Shown here: in pieces, positions 16,330 to 25,150 of the stretch
Layout of the letters: every line of letters starts with the position of its first letter
Position numbering within the stretch: position 1 is the first letter of the stretch
Source of the DNA: Herbidospora cretacea
GTDB taxonomy: Bacteria > Actinomycetota > Actinomycetes > Streptosporangiales > Streptosporangiaceae
NCBI RefSeq assembly: GCF_001570605.1
Contig: NZ_BBXG01000002.1
Location: forward strand, 342,549-406,548
Length of the DNA: 64,000 bases
Direction: 5' to 3'
The notes under the pieces: model-generated
Seen by the model: the letters and a program-made list of their open reading frames with translations, nothing else
Told to the model about the DNA's origin: nothing
Databases searched by the model: none
Translations under genes and position numbers: made by a program

Positions 16330-17286
16330 TCACCCTGTAGTGAGCTCAGGCAGGACTTTCGCGCCGAATGTCTCGATGAACCGGGTCTGCTCCTGGCCCA
16401 CGTGGTGCAGGTAGACCTCGTCGAAACCGGCCTCGGCGTAGCCCCGGAGCCACTCGACGTGCTGCGAGGTGTCGGCGGAGACGAGCACCGATTTGGCCAC
16501 CTCCTCGGGGGTGACGAAGCGGCCCACGCTGTCGAACATCTCCGGGGTGTCGAAGTCCCAGCTCCCGGGCGGCCCGACCACGTTCGACCGCCACTGGTCG
16601 TGCGCGATCGCCAGCGCCTCGTCCTCACTCGGCGCCCAGCTCACATGCACCTGTACGGCCGCCGGCCCCCGCCCGCCCGCCTCGCGGTAGGCGTTCAGCA
16701 CGTCGTGCGAATGCGGGCTGTTCACCGTGATCAGCCCGTCGGCCCACTCGGCGACCCAGCGGGCGGTCTCCACGCTCACCGCCGCGCCGATCAGCTTCGG
16801 CGGCTCGGCCGGGAGCGACCACAGCTTCGCCCGGTCGACCGTGACGAGCCCGTCGTGGCTGACCTCCTCGCCGTTCAGCAGCGCCCGGATCACGTCGACG
16901 CACTCGCGCAGCCGCTGCTGCCGGATCTCCTTGCGCGGCCACCGGTCGCCGGTGACGTGCTCGTTGGACGCCTCACCGGAGCCGAGCGCGGCCCAGAAAC
17001 GGCCCGGGAACATCGCCGCGAGCGTCCCGATGGCCTGCGCGATGATCGCCGGGTGGTAGCGCTGGCCGGGCGCGTTCACCACCCCGAACCGCAGGGTCGT
17101 GGCCTGCAGCGCGGCCCCGAGCCACGACCACGCGAACCCCGACTCGCCCTGGCGGGCGCTCCAGGGCGCGATGTGGTCGGAGCACATCGCCATCGCGAAG
17201 CCGGCCTCGTCGGCCAGGCGGACGGCGTCCAGAAGATCGGCGGGAGCAACCTGTTCGTGGGAGGCGTGAAAGCCATAGATCGCCAT
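16330..17286 (-). CDS. LLM-class flavin-dependent oxidoreductase
   Basis: A 318-residue luciferase-like TIM-barrel enzyme. It begins MAIYGFHASHEQVAPADLLDAV, the opening typical of the TIGR03885 subgroup of probable non-F420 or F420-linked oxidoreductases, and contains GFAMAMCSDHIAPW, RFWAALGSGEASNEHVTGDRWP and a late SVLVSADTSQHVEWL. The cofactor (FMN or F420) cannot be settled by eye, although actinomycetes commonly use F420. No partner gene is adjacent; it is transcribed away from a small secreted protein. Substrate unknown. Confidence 0.85.
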   Translation of the reverse strand: MAIYGFHASHEQVAPADLLDAVRLADEAGFAMAMCSDHIAPWSARQGESGFAWSWLGAALQATTLRFGVVNAPGQRYHPAIIAQAIGTLAAMFPGRFWAALGSGEASNEHVTGDRWPRKEIRQQRLRECVDVIRALLNGEEVSHDGLVTVDRAKLWSLPAEPPKLIGAAVSVETARWVAEWADGLITVNSPHSHDVLNAYREAGGRGPAAVQVHVSWAPSEDEALAIAHDQWRSNVVGPPGSWDFDTPEMFDSVGRFVTPEEVAKSVLVSADTSQHVEWLRGYAEAGFDEVYLHHVGQEQTRFIETFGAKVLPELTTG

Positions 17287-17352
17287 CGCCTAGGACTACC
17301 CCGGCAAGCCATCCGCTATCGGGCGTAAAGCGCCCGGTTCTATCGTGACGGC

Positions 17353-17976
17353 ATGTCCTCAAGATCACTCCTCGCCGGCGCCGCGCTGACCGCGACCGCC
17401 CTGCTCACCGTCGCCACCCCGGCCGCCCAGGCGGCGACCGCCCCCGCCACCGTCGCCAAGAACGTCTTCAAGGGCTTCGTCAAGAAGGACCGGAAGGCGA
17501 TGCTGAAGTGGGCCGCCCCCGACGTCGTCGACAAGCTGCTCGCCTACAAGTACCGCGACCCCGACAAGTTCGCCGGCTGCACCGGAACTGGAATGTGCCG
17601 GTTCGTGCACACGAGCGTGAAGGTGCCGGGCGACCTCAACGGCATCCTCATGGTCGTCAAGCACTCCAGGGTCACCACGGTCTACACGTCGCAGCACGTC
17701 ACCTCGCCCACCACGGTCGCGAAGACCTTCTACCGCTACTGGCAGCTCGGCGCCAAGAACCGCGCCCGCGAGATCGCCACCGCAGGGGCCATCAAGACCC
17801 GCTTCGCCGTCAAGTACGACCCGACCGGCGTCCCCTACCACTGGCAGGGCTGCTCCAAGGAGCCGAAGGGCTACAGCTGCGCCTACTCCTACGAGGGCGG
17901 CGCCATGTTCCTGCACGTCCGCGGCACCAAGGCGGCTGGCTACTACGTGAACTCCGTGAGCTACATCGCCGACTGA
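17353..17976 (+). CDS. Small secreted protein, unknown family
   Basis: A 207-residue protein with a clear signal peptide (SLLAGAALTATALLTVATPAAQA). The mature part has four cysteines in two close pairs (GCTGTGMCRF and GCSKEPKGYSC), which could make two small disulfide loops, and a repeated TVAKxxFKGF / TVAKTFYRYW motif suggesting an internal duplication of an NTF2-like or similar fold. ATG at 17353 lies six bases after TATCGT (17341-17346), a leaderless arrangement. Ends before a strong bidirectional terminator. I do not recognise a function. Confidence 0.8.
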   Translation: MSSRSLLAGAALTATALLTVATPAAQAATAPATVAKNVFKGFVKKDRKAMLKWAAPDVVDKLLAYKYRDPDKFAGCTGTGMCRFVHTSVKVPGDLNGILMVVKHSRVTTVYTSQHVTSPTTVAKTFYRYWQLGAKNRAREIATAGAIKTRFAVKYDPTGVPYHWQGCSKEPKGYSCAYSYEGGAMFLHVRGTKAAGYYVNSVSYIAD

Positions 17977-17984
17977 GAAAGCAG

Positions 17985-18023
17985 AGTGGTCCGGCTGCGG
18001 GAGGGGGAGCGCGCCGGACCACT
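17985..18023. terminator. Bidirectional hairpin terminator
   Basis: A perfect 10-bp inverted repeat, AGTGGTCCGG at 17985-17994 and CCGGACCACT at 18014-18023, with a 19-base purine-rich loop. It lies between two convergent genes ending at 17976 and 18038, so it can stop transcription from both sides. No U-tract follows, as is usual in high-GC actinomycetes. Confidence 0.75.
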
Positions 18024-18037
18024 GGCCTGGGGCCGGC

Positions 18038-18520
18038 CTAGTAGATGCCTTCCTCGATGTTCGACTCGGCGCTGATGGTGGCGCCGTCGCCGTCGATGAA
18101 CTTCGCGACGATGTAGACCTCGTCGCCGTTGTTGGCCCAGCCGCTGTCCTCGTTGAGGAAGGAGCCCTGGGGCACCTCCCAGCCGTAGTCCAGGCGGATG
18201 CCGTCCGGGCCGGCCGTCAGGCCGTAGTCGTCCTTGTACCAGGTGATCGGGCCGTAGATCATCGGGTCGGTGCCCGAGTCGCTGCCGTAGAAGCGGACCT
18301 GGATCCTGCCGCCGTGGATCAGGTAGCCGTTCGCGTCGTACTCGTTCATGGGCACGTGGACGCTCAGGTTGATGGTCCGGGCGGCGGGCACGCCGGTGTT
18401 GAAGCCGATCTCCAGGTGGGCGGTGATCACCGTCGCCGCCTGGGCGGGCGTCGTGGCCAGGGCGATGACGCCGACGGCGGCCACCGTGGTGGCCGCCAGT
18501 CGCTTGAGAATGCCGTTCAT
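18038..18520 (-). CDS. Small secreted beta-rich protein, unknown family
   Basis: A 160-residue exported protein with signal peptide ending TTPAQA after ATTVAAVGVIALA. The mature region is rich in Tyr, Gly and Asp and has alternating strand-like segments (RIQVRFYGSDSGTDP, DEVYIVAKFIDGDGATI), consistent with a compact beta sandwich; there are no cysteines. AAGGGGGAC precedes the ATG. It follows the rhamnogalacturonan lyase on the same strand after a hairpin, and the two may both be secreted hydrolase-related products, but no enzymatic motif is seen. Confidence 0.75.
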   Translation of the reverse strand: MNGILKRLAATTVAAVGVIALATTPAQAATVITAHLEIGFNTGVPAARTINLSVHVPMNEYDANGYLIHGGRIQVRFYGSDSGTDPMIYGPITWYKDDYGLTAGPDGIRLDYGWEVPQGSFLNEDSGWANNGDEVYIVAKFIDGDGATISAESNIEEGIY

Positions 18521-18541
18521 GGTGTTGTCCCCCTTGTGGTC

Positions 18542-18559
18542 TGAGGCGCGTTCGCCTCA
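18542..18559 (-). terminator. Hairpin downstream of the PL11 lyase gene
   Basis: TGAGGCG at 18542-18548 pairs perfectly with CGCCTCA at 18553-18559 around CGTT. It lies about 40 bases past the lyase stop at 18599 and 22 bases before the start of the next minus-strand gene, so it probably ends the lyase message or attenuates read-through. Confidence 0.5.
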
Positions 18560-18598
18560 CCAAGGAGGCGTTCCAGCCCGTTCCACCGGGGGACACGG

Positions 18599-20884
18599 TC
18601 AGCGGACGTAGACGTTCGGCTTGGCCGGGGTCGCCATTCCGTCGCCGATGAAGAAGCTCGGGTGGGGCGGCTGGTTGTAGGCGGTGTTCTGCCAAGCCAG
18701 AGCGGTCCGGTACATCGGGTCGTGCAGCAGGGTGTGGATCTTCACGGTGGTCGCCGCAGGGGTCGAGTAGATCCGCAGCGCCCGGTTGTCGCTCGTCGGC
18801 CAGACGACCTCCTCGCGCCAGTCGCCGAGGATGTCGCCCGACAGCGACGGCGTGGCCTTGGTGCCGTTGTTGGAGTGGACGTTCGACCCGGTCAGCAGCC
18901 TGGTCTCCCCTCCGGTGCCGTACTTGTCGATGCGCACGTCGTCGAGGAGCTCCCGCACCGGGTCGGCGTCCCACCAGGCCAGGAAGTTGATCGACGACGG
19001 CTCCCGGCCCAGCGAGGCGCCCGTGGGGGATCGCAGCGTGGTGTCCCGGGCCGACCACGACTCCGCGCCGGGGCTGCCGGCCCAGATGTCGCCCGAGACG
19101 CCCCGGCCGTTGTCACCGCCCGACGCGGTCTGCCAGAGGATCTGGCCGGTCCGCGCGTCGGCCATCCAGGAGCCGGGCTTGGAGCTGTCCTCGCTGACCT
19201 TGAAGATCTCCAGTCCGGTACGACCCGGGTTCAGATCCCCCACGTGCAGCGCGTCGCCGTGGCCGAGCCCGGTGTTGTAGAGGCCGGTGCCGTTGTCGTT
19301 GATCACGGCCGCGCCGAAGACGATCTCGTCCCGGCCGTCGGCGTCGACGTCGGCGATCGACAGCTGGTGGTTGCCCTGGCCCGCGTAGGACGTCGCGTTG
19401 TTGGAGTCGAACGTCCACCGCCGGGTGAGCGAGCCGTTGCGGAAGTCCCAGGCCACCACGACCGCCCGGGTGTAGTAGCCCCGGGACATGATCAGCGAGG
19501 GGCGCTGGCCGTCGAGGTAGGCCGTGCCCGCCAGGAAGCGGTCGACGCGGTTGCCGTAGTTGTCTCCCCAGTTCGACACCGTGCCGCGCGCCGGGACGTA
19601 GTCGACGGTCGACATCGCCGCGCCGGTCTGGCCGTTGAACATGGTCAGGAACTCGGGGCCGCTCAGGACGTAGCCGGAGGAGTTCACGTAGTTGGCACTG
19701 CCGTTGCCGATGGTGACGCCGCGGCCGTCGACGGTGCCGTCGGCCGTCTTCATGGCGACCTCGGCGCGGCCGTCGCCGTCGTAGTCGTACACCTGGAACT
19801 GCGTGTAGTGCGCCCCGGCGCGGATGTTGCGGCCGAGGTTGATCCGCCACAGGCGGGTGCCGTCGAGCTTGATCCCGTCGACGTAGACCGGGGACGTGAC
19901 GCCCGACTGGGAGTTGTCCTTGGCGTCGTTCGGCTCCCACTTGAGCACCAGGTCGACCCGGCCGTCACCGTCGAGGTCGCCCACGCTGGCGTCGTTGGCG
20001 GTGTAGTTCGAGCCCGGCGGCGTGATCGGCACGTCGAGGTAGCCACTGGCGAACCTCAGCGAGGTCTCCGAGACCGGCCCTTCCGCGCCGCCGCTGACCG
20101 CCCTGATCGTGTACGACGCGTCCGCCGCCGCCCCGCTGTCCAGGTAGTTCGTGGAGTTGGAGACGGTCGCCACCCGGGTGCCCGACCGGTAGACGTTGAA
20201 CGAGGTGTCCCGCGCCTCGGTCCCGAGCAGCCGCCACGAGACGAGGTTCCCGCTGCCGCTGCGGACCGAGATGACCCCCCGGTCGAGGTCCTCGACCTGC
20301 TTCGCGCCCGCCGGAGTGGGCGTCGGCGTGGGAGACGGGGTCGGGGTGGGCGTCGGAGTCGGCGAAGGCGTGGGGGTCGGGGAAGGCGTGGGGGTCGGGC
20401 TGGGGCTCGGTGTCGGGCTCGGTGTCGGGCTCGGTGTCGGGCTCGGTGTCGGGCTCGGTGTCGGGCTCGGTGTCGGGCTCGGGCTGGGCTGGGTGCCGTT
20501 GCAGGCGACGCCGTTGAGGGCGAAGTTCGCGGGGGTGGGGTTGTCGGTGCCGTTCGTCGAGGCGTTGAAGCCGAACGACGTCGAGCCACCCGTCGCGAGC
20601 TGCTTGTTGTAGCCCGCGTCGGCCGCGGTCACGCTGCCGCCGCTCTGGGTGAGGGTGGTGTTCCACGCCTGGGAGACCTGCTGCCCGGCCGTGTACGTCC
20701 AGGTCAGCCGCCATCCGTCGACCGGGTCGCCCAGGTTGTTGACGGTCACGCCGGCCGTGAAGCCGCCCGGCCACGAGCTGACGATCGAGTAGTCGATCCG
20801 GCACGCGACGGCGGCCGTGGCCTGGCCTTGCAGGGCGGCCGTGGCCGCCATCAGCCCCATCGCGATGAGGGCGAAACGTTTCAT
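18599..20884 (-). CDS. Rhamnogalacturonan lyase (PL11) with N-terminal CBM2
   Basis: A 761-residue secreted polysaccharide lyase. Signal peptide [24 protein letters not shown], then a family 2 cellulose-binding module (about 25-130: [23 protein letters not shown] to CNGT, with a Cys at each end), a Pro-Ser-Thr linker of about 60 residues, and the catalytic eight-bladed propeller ([12 protein letters not shown] to NVYVR) with repeated DxDGDGRxE blades that bind calcium. PL11 enzymes cleave rhamnogalacturonan I by beta-elimination. ATG at 20884 is the natural start; the frame continues upstream without coding character. A TTGACC/TACGGT promoter precedes it. Suggests growth on plant cell walls. 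Confidence 0.93.
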   Translation of the reverse strand: MKRFALIAMGLMAATAALQGQATAAVACRIDYSIVSSWPGGFTAGVTVNNLGDPVDGWRLTWTYTAGQQVSQAWNTTLTQSGGSVTAADAGYNKQLATGGSTSFGFNASTNGTDNPTPANFALNGVACNGTQPSPSPTPSPTPSPTPSPTPSPTPSPTPSPSPTPTPSPTPTPSPTPTPTPTPSPTPTPTPAGAKQVEDLDRGVISVRSGSGNLVSWRLLGTEARDTSFNVYRSGTRVATVSNSTNYLDSGAAADASYTIRAVSGGAEGPVSETSLRFASGYLDVPITPPGSNYTANDASVGDLDGDGRVDLVLKWEPNDAKDNSQSGVTSPVYVDGIKLDGTRLWRINLGRNIRAGAHYTQFQVYDYDGDGRAEVAMKTADGTVDGRGVTIGNGSANYVNSSGYVLSGPEFLTMFNGQTGAAMSTVDYVPARGTVSNWGDNYGNRVDRFLAGTAYLDGQRPSLIMSRGYYTRAVVVAWDFRNGSLTRRWTFDSNNATSYAGQGNHQLSIADVDADGRDEIVFGAAVINDNGTGLYNTGLGHGDALHVGDLNPGRTGLEIFKVSEDSSKPGSWMADARTGQILWQTASGGDNGRGVSGDIWAGSPGAESWSARDTTLRSPTGASLGREPSSINFLAWWDADPVRELLDDVRIDKYGTGGETRLLTGSNVHSNNGTKATPSLSGDILGDWREEVVWPTSDNRALRIYSTPAATTVKIHTLLHDPMYRTALAWQNTAYNQPPHPSFFIGDGMATPAKPNVYVR
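20404..20475 (-). repeat. Six 12-bp tandem repeats coding the PT linker
   Basis: Six perfect copies of GGCTCGGTGTCG (plus strand) encode the Pro-Ser-Pro-Thr linker between CBM2 and the lyase domain. Degenerate copies flank both sides. The perfect identity of all six units implies recent slippage, so linker length probably varies among strains. Confidence 0.85.
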
Positions 20885-21347
20885 AGCCGGTCCAATCTGG
20901 GGGAGCGTCAACCCAAGACCGTAGAAATCCCGACTCAACCGGTCAATCAATGCCGTGATCGCCGTAATGTCGGCCGAGGTCGTGACTGAAACGTTCACAT
21001 CGGCTGATTCGGGCGCATGGGTGTTCATGTCGTTTTCCGGCGCTGAATGAATGGTTCAACGGGGTTCATTCGCTGTCGGCGCACCCGGGAAAGCCTGATC
21101 TGTCGGCACACGGCGCACCTGTCGGGCGCGGCCGACAATGGTCAGCCGTTCGCCGGGATATCCGGATTTACCCTGCGTACCGAGCCAGAAGAAAGCGGAC
21201 ACAAGCCCACATCTCAGCAGTCGGATTTTTTCTTTGAGAAGGCTGTTTACAGCAGTGATCGCCGGGGGTAGTTCAGGGGTGTCACTAAATAAGGCGCCAC
21301 CCCCCGGGGCGAAAATCAAATGAGCTCGATAATTGTGGGGGTGTGTT
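20885..21347. other. 463-bp lower-GC intergenic region
   Basis: Apart from the lyase promoter I see no gene here. It has unusual T- and A-runs (for example near 21226-21236) compared with the rest of the window. Short open frames on both strands, including 116 codons on the minus strand from 21406, have no start signal or protein-like composition. A GATAAT about 14 bases before the GTG at 21348 may be part of the promoter for the broken gene that follows. Confidence 0.5.
20918..20946 (-). promoter_or_regulatory. Putative promoter of the PL11 lyase
   Basis: Minus strand: TTGACC at 20946-20941, 17-base spacer, TACGGT at 20923-20918, followed 34 bases later by the ATG at 20884. Good fit to a housekeeping promoter. 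A second TTGACG lies closer to the gene without a matching -10 box. Confidence 0.5.
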
Positions 21348-21958
21348 GTGAGCAGACTGATCGACAGAACGTGGGCGATTCTCGTGTCGCTCGCCGTCGC
21401 CGTCATCGGATTGTTCGTTCCCGCAGGTACGGCTCATGCCCTGTCGGAGACGCCGGTGCCGGACGTGGTGGTCGACACTCAGGAGACCATCAGCGGGCGT
21501 GTCAATCTACCGTGGTGGCCCGGCGATCTCGCGCCGGGCGGAGATGCCACGGTGACGCGCACAATAAAAACAACGAGAAACTATCTGCTCGTCGAATTCG
21601 TGCCGGTGATTCTGGTCAGAGACAGCCGGCCGATTCAGGTGTACAGCGCGCTGCGGCGGCCGACGTCCGCCGATGTGGCCGGCACCCCTCACCATCGGGC
21701 CAGAGCGCCGCCTGAAAACCGAAGTGCACACTCACGAACGACCGCGAAGAGATCACGATTGGCGTGCCCCCATCCACGGGGGCACAGCGGTACCTTTCTC
21801 CCCCGAACAGATGGTGGCTCCGCCCGGTGTTCGGCGGATGCCCAGGGGTGGGCGAATGCGTGGCCATGGCTGAGCCGCGCAACAGCCCCAATACGTTGGC
21901 GATCCTCGACCCGGCCACCGGCTACGTGGCCGAGGCGAAGGCCTTGACGGGGTTCTGA
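21348..21958 (+). pseudogene. Frameshifted remnant of a secreted protein gene
   Basis: GTG at 21348 opens a normal signal peptide (LIDRTWAILVSLAVAVIGLFVPAGTAHA) and about 75 residues of plausible beta-rich sequence ending near IQVYSALRRPTSADVAG (about 21680). The same frame then becomes Arg/Pro/Ser-rich nonsense. Protein-like sequence resumes in the next frame (APLTIGPERRLK, about 21678-21715) and again in the third frame (CTLTNDREEITIGVPPSTG onward) to a TGA at 21958. Two small indels near 21680 and 21715 would explain this. The original would have been about 200 residues and exported. Alternatively the gene is read only to 21947 as a short, odd protein. Confidence 0.5.
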
Positions 21959-21999
21959 GAGCATCGGGGTTACAAAGCGACCGATGTCAGGAGAACCCT

Positions 22000-23133
22000 G
22001 TGGCCGTCGACCGACTCCTCCCCACCCCGGAGGCCCGTGACCTGCTCGACCTCACCCGTGAGGTGGCGGACAAAGAACTGCTGCCGATCGTGGACCGGCA
22101 CGAGAAGGCCGAGACCTATCCCGACGGCCTTTTCGCCACGCTAGGCGGCGCCGGCCTGCTGAGCCTTCCTTATCCGGAGGAGTTCGGCGGTGGCGGCCAG
22201 CCCTACGAGGTCTATTTGCAGGTGCTCGAAGAGCTCGCCGCGAGGTGGGCCTCCGTCGCAGTGGCCGTCAGCGTTCACTCGCTGTCGTGTTTTCCCCTGG
22301 CGACGTACGGAACTCCCGAACAGATCGACCGGTGGCTCCCGGACATGCTCGCCGGTGACCTCGTGGGCGGCTACAGCCTCTCCGAGCCTCAGGCGGGCTC
22401 CGACGCGGCGGCGTTGACCTGCCGGGCGACCCGGGTGGCCGACGGCTACGAGATCAACGGCGCGAAGGCCTGGATCACCCACGGCGGGAAGGCCGACTTC
22501 TACGCGCTGTTCGCCCGGACCGGTGAGAAGTCGATCTCCTGTTTCCTGGCTCCCGGCCAGGTCGACGGGCTGACGTTCGGCAGACCCGAAGAGAAGATGG
22601 GCCTGCACGCCGTGCCCACCACCAGCGCCCACTGGGACGGCGCGGTCCTGGCGGCCGACCGCCTGATCGGCGCGGAGGGCCAGGGCCTGCAGATCGCGTT
22701 CAGCGCGCTCGACTCCGGGCGGCTGGGGATCGCGGCCTGCGCGACCGGTCTGGCCCAGGCGGCGCTCGACGCCGCCGTCGGCTACGCGAAGGAGCGGACC
22801 ACTTTCGGCAAGCGCATCATCGACCACCAGGGGCTCGGTTTCCTGCTGGCCGACATGGCCGCCGCCGTCGACTCCGCGCGGGCGACGTACATCGACGCGG
22901 CGCGCAGGAAGGACGCCGGGCTGCCGTTCTCACGGCAGGCGTCGGTGGCGAAACTCGTGGCCACCGATGCCGCGATGAAAGTGACGACCGACGCCGTCCA
23001 GGTGTTCGGCGGCTACGGATACACGCGTGAGTTCCCCGTGGAGAGGTACATGCGCGAAGCGAAGATCATGCAGATCTTCGAGGGCACCAACCAGATCCAG
23101 CGTCTCGTCATCGCGCGGGGCCTGGCCCGCTGA
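22000..23133 (+). CDS. Acyl-CoA dehydrogenase
   Basis: A 377-residue FAD enzyme of the acyl-CoA dehydrogenase family, oxidising acyl-CoA to 2-enoyl-CoA. Motifs: GGYSLSEPQAGSDAAAL (FAD/substrate loop), GYEINGAKAWITHGG, QVFGGYGYTREFPVERYMREAKI, and the catalytic Glu361 in EGTNQIQR. Short- or branched-chain members have this Glu position; chain preference is not certain. GTG at 22000 has AGGAGA nine bases upstream. It stands alone: the pseudogene precedes it and the kinase gene converges four bases after its stop. Confidence 0.93.
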   Translation: MAVDRLLPTPEARDLLDLTREVADKELLPIVDRHEKAETYPDGLFATLGGAGLLSLPYPEEFGGGGQPYEVYLQVLEELAARWASVAVAVSVHSLSCFPLATYGTPEQIDRWLPDMLAGDLVGGYSLSEPQAGSDAAALTCRATRVADGYEINGAKAWITHGGKADFYALFARTGEKSISCFLAPGQVDGLTFGRPEEKMGLHAVPTTSAHWDGAVLAADRLIGAEGQGLQIAFSALDSGRLGIAACATGLAQAALDAAVGYAKERTTFGKRIIDHQGLGFLLADMAAAVDSARATYIDAARRKDAGLPFSRQASVAKLVATDAAMKVTTDAVQVFGGYGYTREFPVERYMREAKIMQIFEGTNQIQRLVIARGLAR

Positions 23134-23137
23134 GGGC

Positions 23138-25114
23138 TCAGCCGGGCAGCGGGGGCGACAGGTCCCAGAGGCGGATCGTCTCGTCGCGGCTGCCGGTGAG
23201 GACGATCGGCTTGCCGGCGAGCGTCCCCAGGGTCACGTCGTAGATGCGGTCGGTGTGGCCTTCCAGGGGCCGGCCTATCTCGGTGCCGGTGGCCAGGTCC
23301 CAGACCCGGGCCGTGCGGTCCTCGCTGCCGGTGACGGCGATCTGCCTGCCGTCGATCTCGCCGAAGTCGACCGACCAGATCCAGCTCGTGTGGCCGGTCA
23401 GGGGTGCGCCGAGGCTGGTGCGGGTGGCCAGGTCCCAGATCCGGGCCGTCTTGTCCTCGCCGCCGGTGATCGCGACGGGGGCGCCGTCGAGGGTGCCGAC
23501 GGCGATCGAGCGGATCCACCCGTTGGTGTGGCCGGTCAGAGGCTCGCCGATCTGCCGGCGGGTGGTCAGGTCCCAGACCCGGACCACGCCCTCGTCGCCC
23601 GCGCTGACCGCGATCGGCTTGCCGTCGACCTCGGCGTAGGCGACCGCCCAGACGGTGCCGGTCGTGCCGGTCATCGGGTCGCCGTCCTGTTCGCCGGTGT
23701 GGAGGTTCCAGACGCGGACGGTGCCGTCCTGGCCGCCGCTGACCGCGATGGGCTCGCCGTTGAGAGTGCCCAGGTCGACGGCCTTGACGTTGCCCTGGTG
23801 GCCGAGCATCGGATTGCTCATCTGGGTGCCCTTGCGCAGGTCCCAGATGCGCAGGCTGCCGTCGTTGCTGGCCGAGACGGCGATAGCGGCGCCGTCGAGC
23901 AGGCCGGTGACGATGTGCCCGACCCACCCCTCGTGGCCGGACATGGCGTAGAGCTCGGTGCGCTTGTCGAGGTCGACGACCCGGACCGTGTTGTCGTCGC
24001 CGCCGCTCACGCTCAGGGGCACGCCGTCGAGCTCGGTGAAGGCGATGCTGCGGACGTCGTTCTCCTGCACCTCGATCGGCTCGCCCAGGGCCTGCCCGAA
24101 AGTGATCGGGGCCGCCGACGGCGAAGGTGACAGCGAGGTCTGGGCGCGGGTGCCGTCGCCGGTCGCCGAGCCGTCGCCCTTGGGCCAGAGCTGCCAGCCC
24201 AGCACCCCTCCGGCGACCACGACCGCGAGGGCCCCGGCCAACAGCGCCGGTCGCCGGTTCTGCTTGCTCGGCGGCGGCGGCGGGACCGGGGCGGGCGGCA
24301 GCGGCGCCGTCTCCACGTGGAACTCGTCGCCCGTCAGGGTCTTCACCAGCTCGGCGGCGGTGGGCCGCAGGGCCGGGTTCTTGTTCAGGGCCTGCTGGAT
24401 CAGCGGCTTCAGACCGGACGGCAGTCCGGTCAGCACCGGTTCGCGGTGGAGGATCGCGTTGATGAGCTGGGGCACCGTGTCGCCGGGGAAGGCGCGCCGC
24501 CCGGTCGCCGCGAAGACCATCGTCGCCGCCCACGCGAACACGTCGGCGGCCGGGGTGACCTCGCCCCCCTCGATCTGCTCGGGGGCCATGTAGCCGGGCG
24601 TGCCGATCGAGCCCGACATCGTCGCGGTGTGGTCGAGGGCGCGGGAGATGCCGAAGTCGATCACGACCGGGCCCTCGGGGCCCATCAGCACGTTGCTCGG
24701 CTTGAAGTCGCGGTGGACGATCCCGGCCCGGTGGATCGCCGCCAGCGCGGTGGCGGTGGCCACGGCGAGGCGTTCGAGGCCTCCCCCGGTCCTCGGGCCC
24801 TCCTTCTGCACGACGTGGTGCAGCGACGCCCCCGGCACGAACTCGCTCACGATGTAGGGCCGGTCGCCGAAGACGCCCACGTCGAGCACGCGGGCGGTGC
24901 AGAAGGGGGCCACCCGGCGGGCCAGCTCGACCTCGCGGAGGAACCGCCGCCGGTGATCGGGATCCTTCGACAGCTCGTCGTGGATGACCTTGAGCGCGAC
25001 CGGGGTGCCGTGGGGGTCCTCGGCGCGGAAGACCGCACCCTGACCGCCGTGTCCGATGCGGTGGAGGATGCGGTAGTCGTCGATCTGCGCCGGTATGCCA
25101 GGCTCCGCGTTCAC
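23138..25114 (-). CDS. Membrane-anchored Ser/Thr protein kinase with seven WD40-like repeats
   Basis: About 658 residues. The kinase domain (13-265) has IGHGGQGAVF, Lys42 in ALKVI, HRDFKPSN (Asp136) and DFG at 153-155, so it should be active. A Pro-rich segment and one membrane helix (ALLAGALAVVVAGGVLGWQLW) lead to an outer seven-bladed propeller. Each blade reads like DGxxIAVSGGxDGTVRVWDL and most end GH. The propeller probably senses an extracellular ligand or protein. I prefer GTG at 25114: TATCAT sits six bases upstream (leaderless); GTG at 25144 is the alternative. It follows the LuxR-type regulator closely on the same strand, suggesting a shared pathway. Confidence 0.9.
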   Translation of the reverse strand: MNAEPGIPAQIDDYRILHRIGHGGQGAVFRAEDPHGTPVALKVIHDELSKDPDHRRRFLREVELARRVAPFCTARVLDVGVFGDRPYIVSEFVPGASLHHVVQKEGPRTGGGLERLAVATATALAAIHRAGIVHRDFKPSNVLMGPEGPVVIDFGISRALDHTATMSGSIGTPGYMAPEQIEGGEVTPAADVFAWAATMVFAATGRRAFPGDTVPQLINAILHREPVLTGLPSGLKPLIQQALNKNPALRPTAAELVKTLTGDEFHVETAPLPPAPVPPPPPSKQNRRPALLAGALAVVVAGGVLGWQLWPKGDGSATGDGTRAQTSLSPSPSAAPITFGQALGEPIEVQENDVRSIAFTELDGVPLSVSGGDDNTVRVVDLDKRTELYAMSGHEGWVGHIVTGLLDGAAIAVSASNDGSLRIWDLRKGTQMSNPMLGHQGNVKAVDLGTLNGEPIAVSGGQDGTVRVWNLHTGEQDGDPMTGTTGTVWAVAYAEVDGKPIAVSAGDEGVVRVWDLTTRRQIGEPLTGHTNGWIRSIAVGTLDGAPVAITGGEDKTARIWDLATRTSLGAPLTGHTSWIWSVDFGEIDGRQIAVTGSEDRTARVWDLATGTEIGRPLEGHTDRIYDVTLGTLAGKPIVLTGSRDETIRLWDLSPPLPG

Positions 25115-25150
25115 GACATCATGATAGGAGCGGTCCTCGGCCACGCACGG

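Noticed and set aside
17320-17336. CGGGCG-TAAAG-CGCCCG hairpin as terminator
   Set aside because: It lies upstream of two divergent genes rather than after a gene, so it cannot end either transcript; it may be regulatory but is short.
20404-20475. Possible CRISPR-like array
   Set aside because: Units are 12 bp with no spacers and encode a protein linker in frame.
18662-20989. 775-codon plus-strand open frame
   Set aside because: Antisense to the PL11 lyase; Val/Arg/Gly-rich low-complexity product without motifs.
21056-21406. 116-codon minus-strand open frame in the gap
   Set aside because: No ribosome site, no recognisable domain, and it runs into the signal-peptide region of the gene on the other strand.
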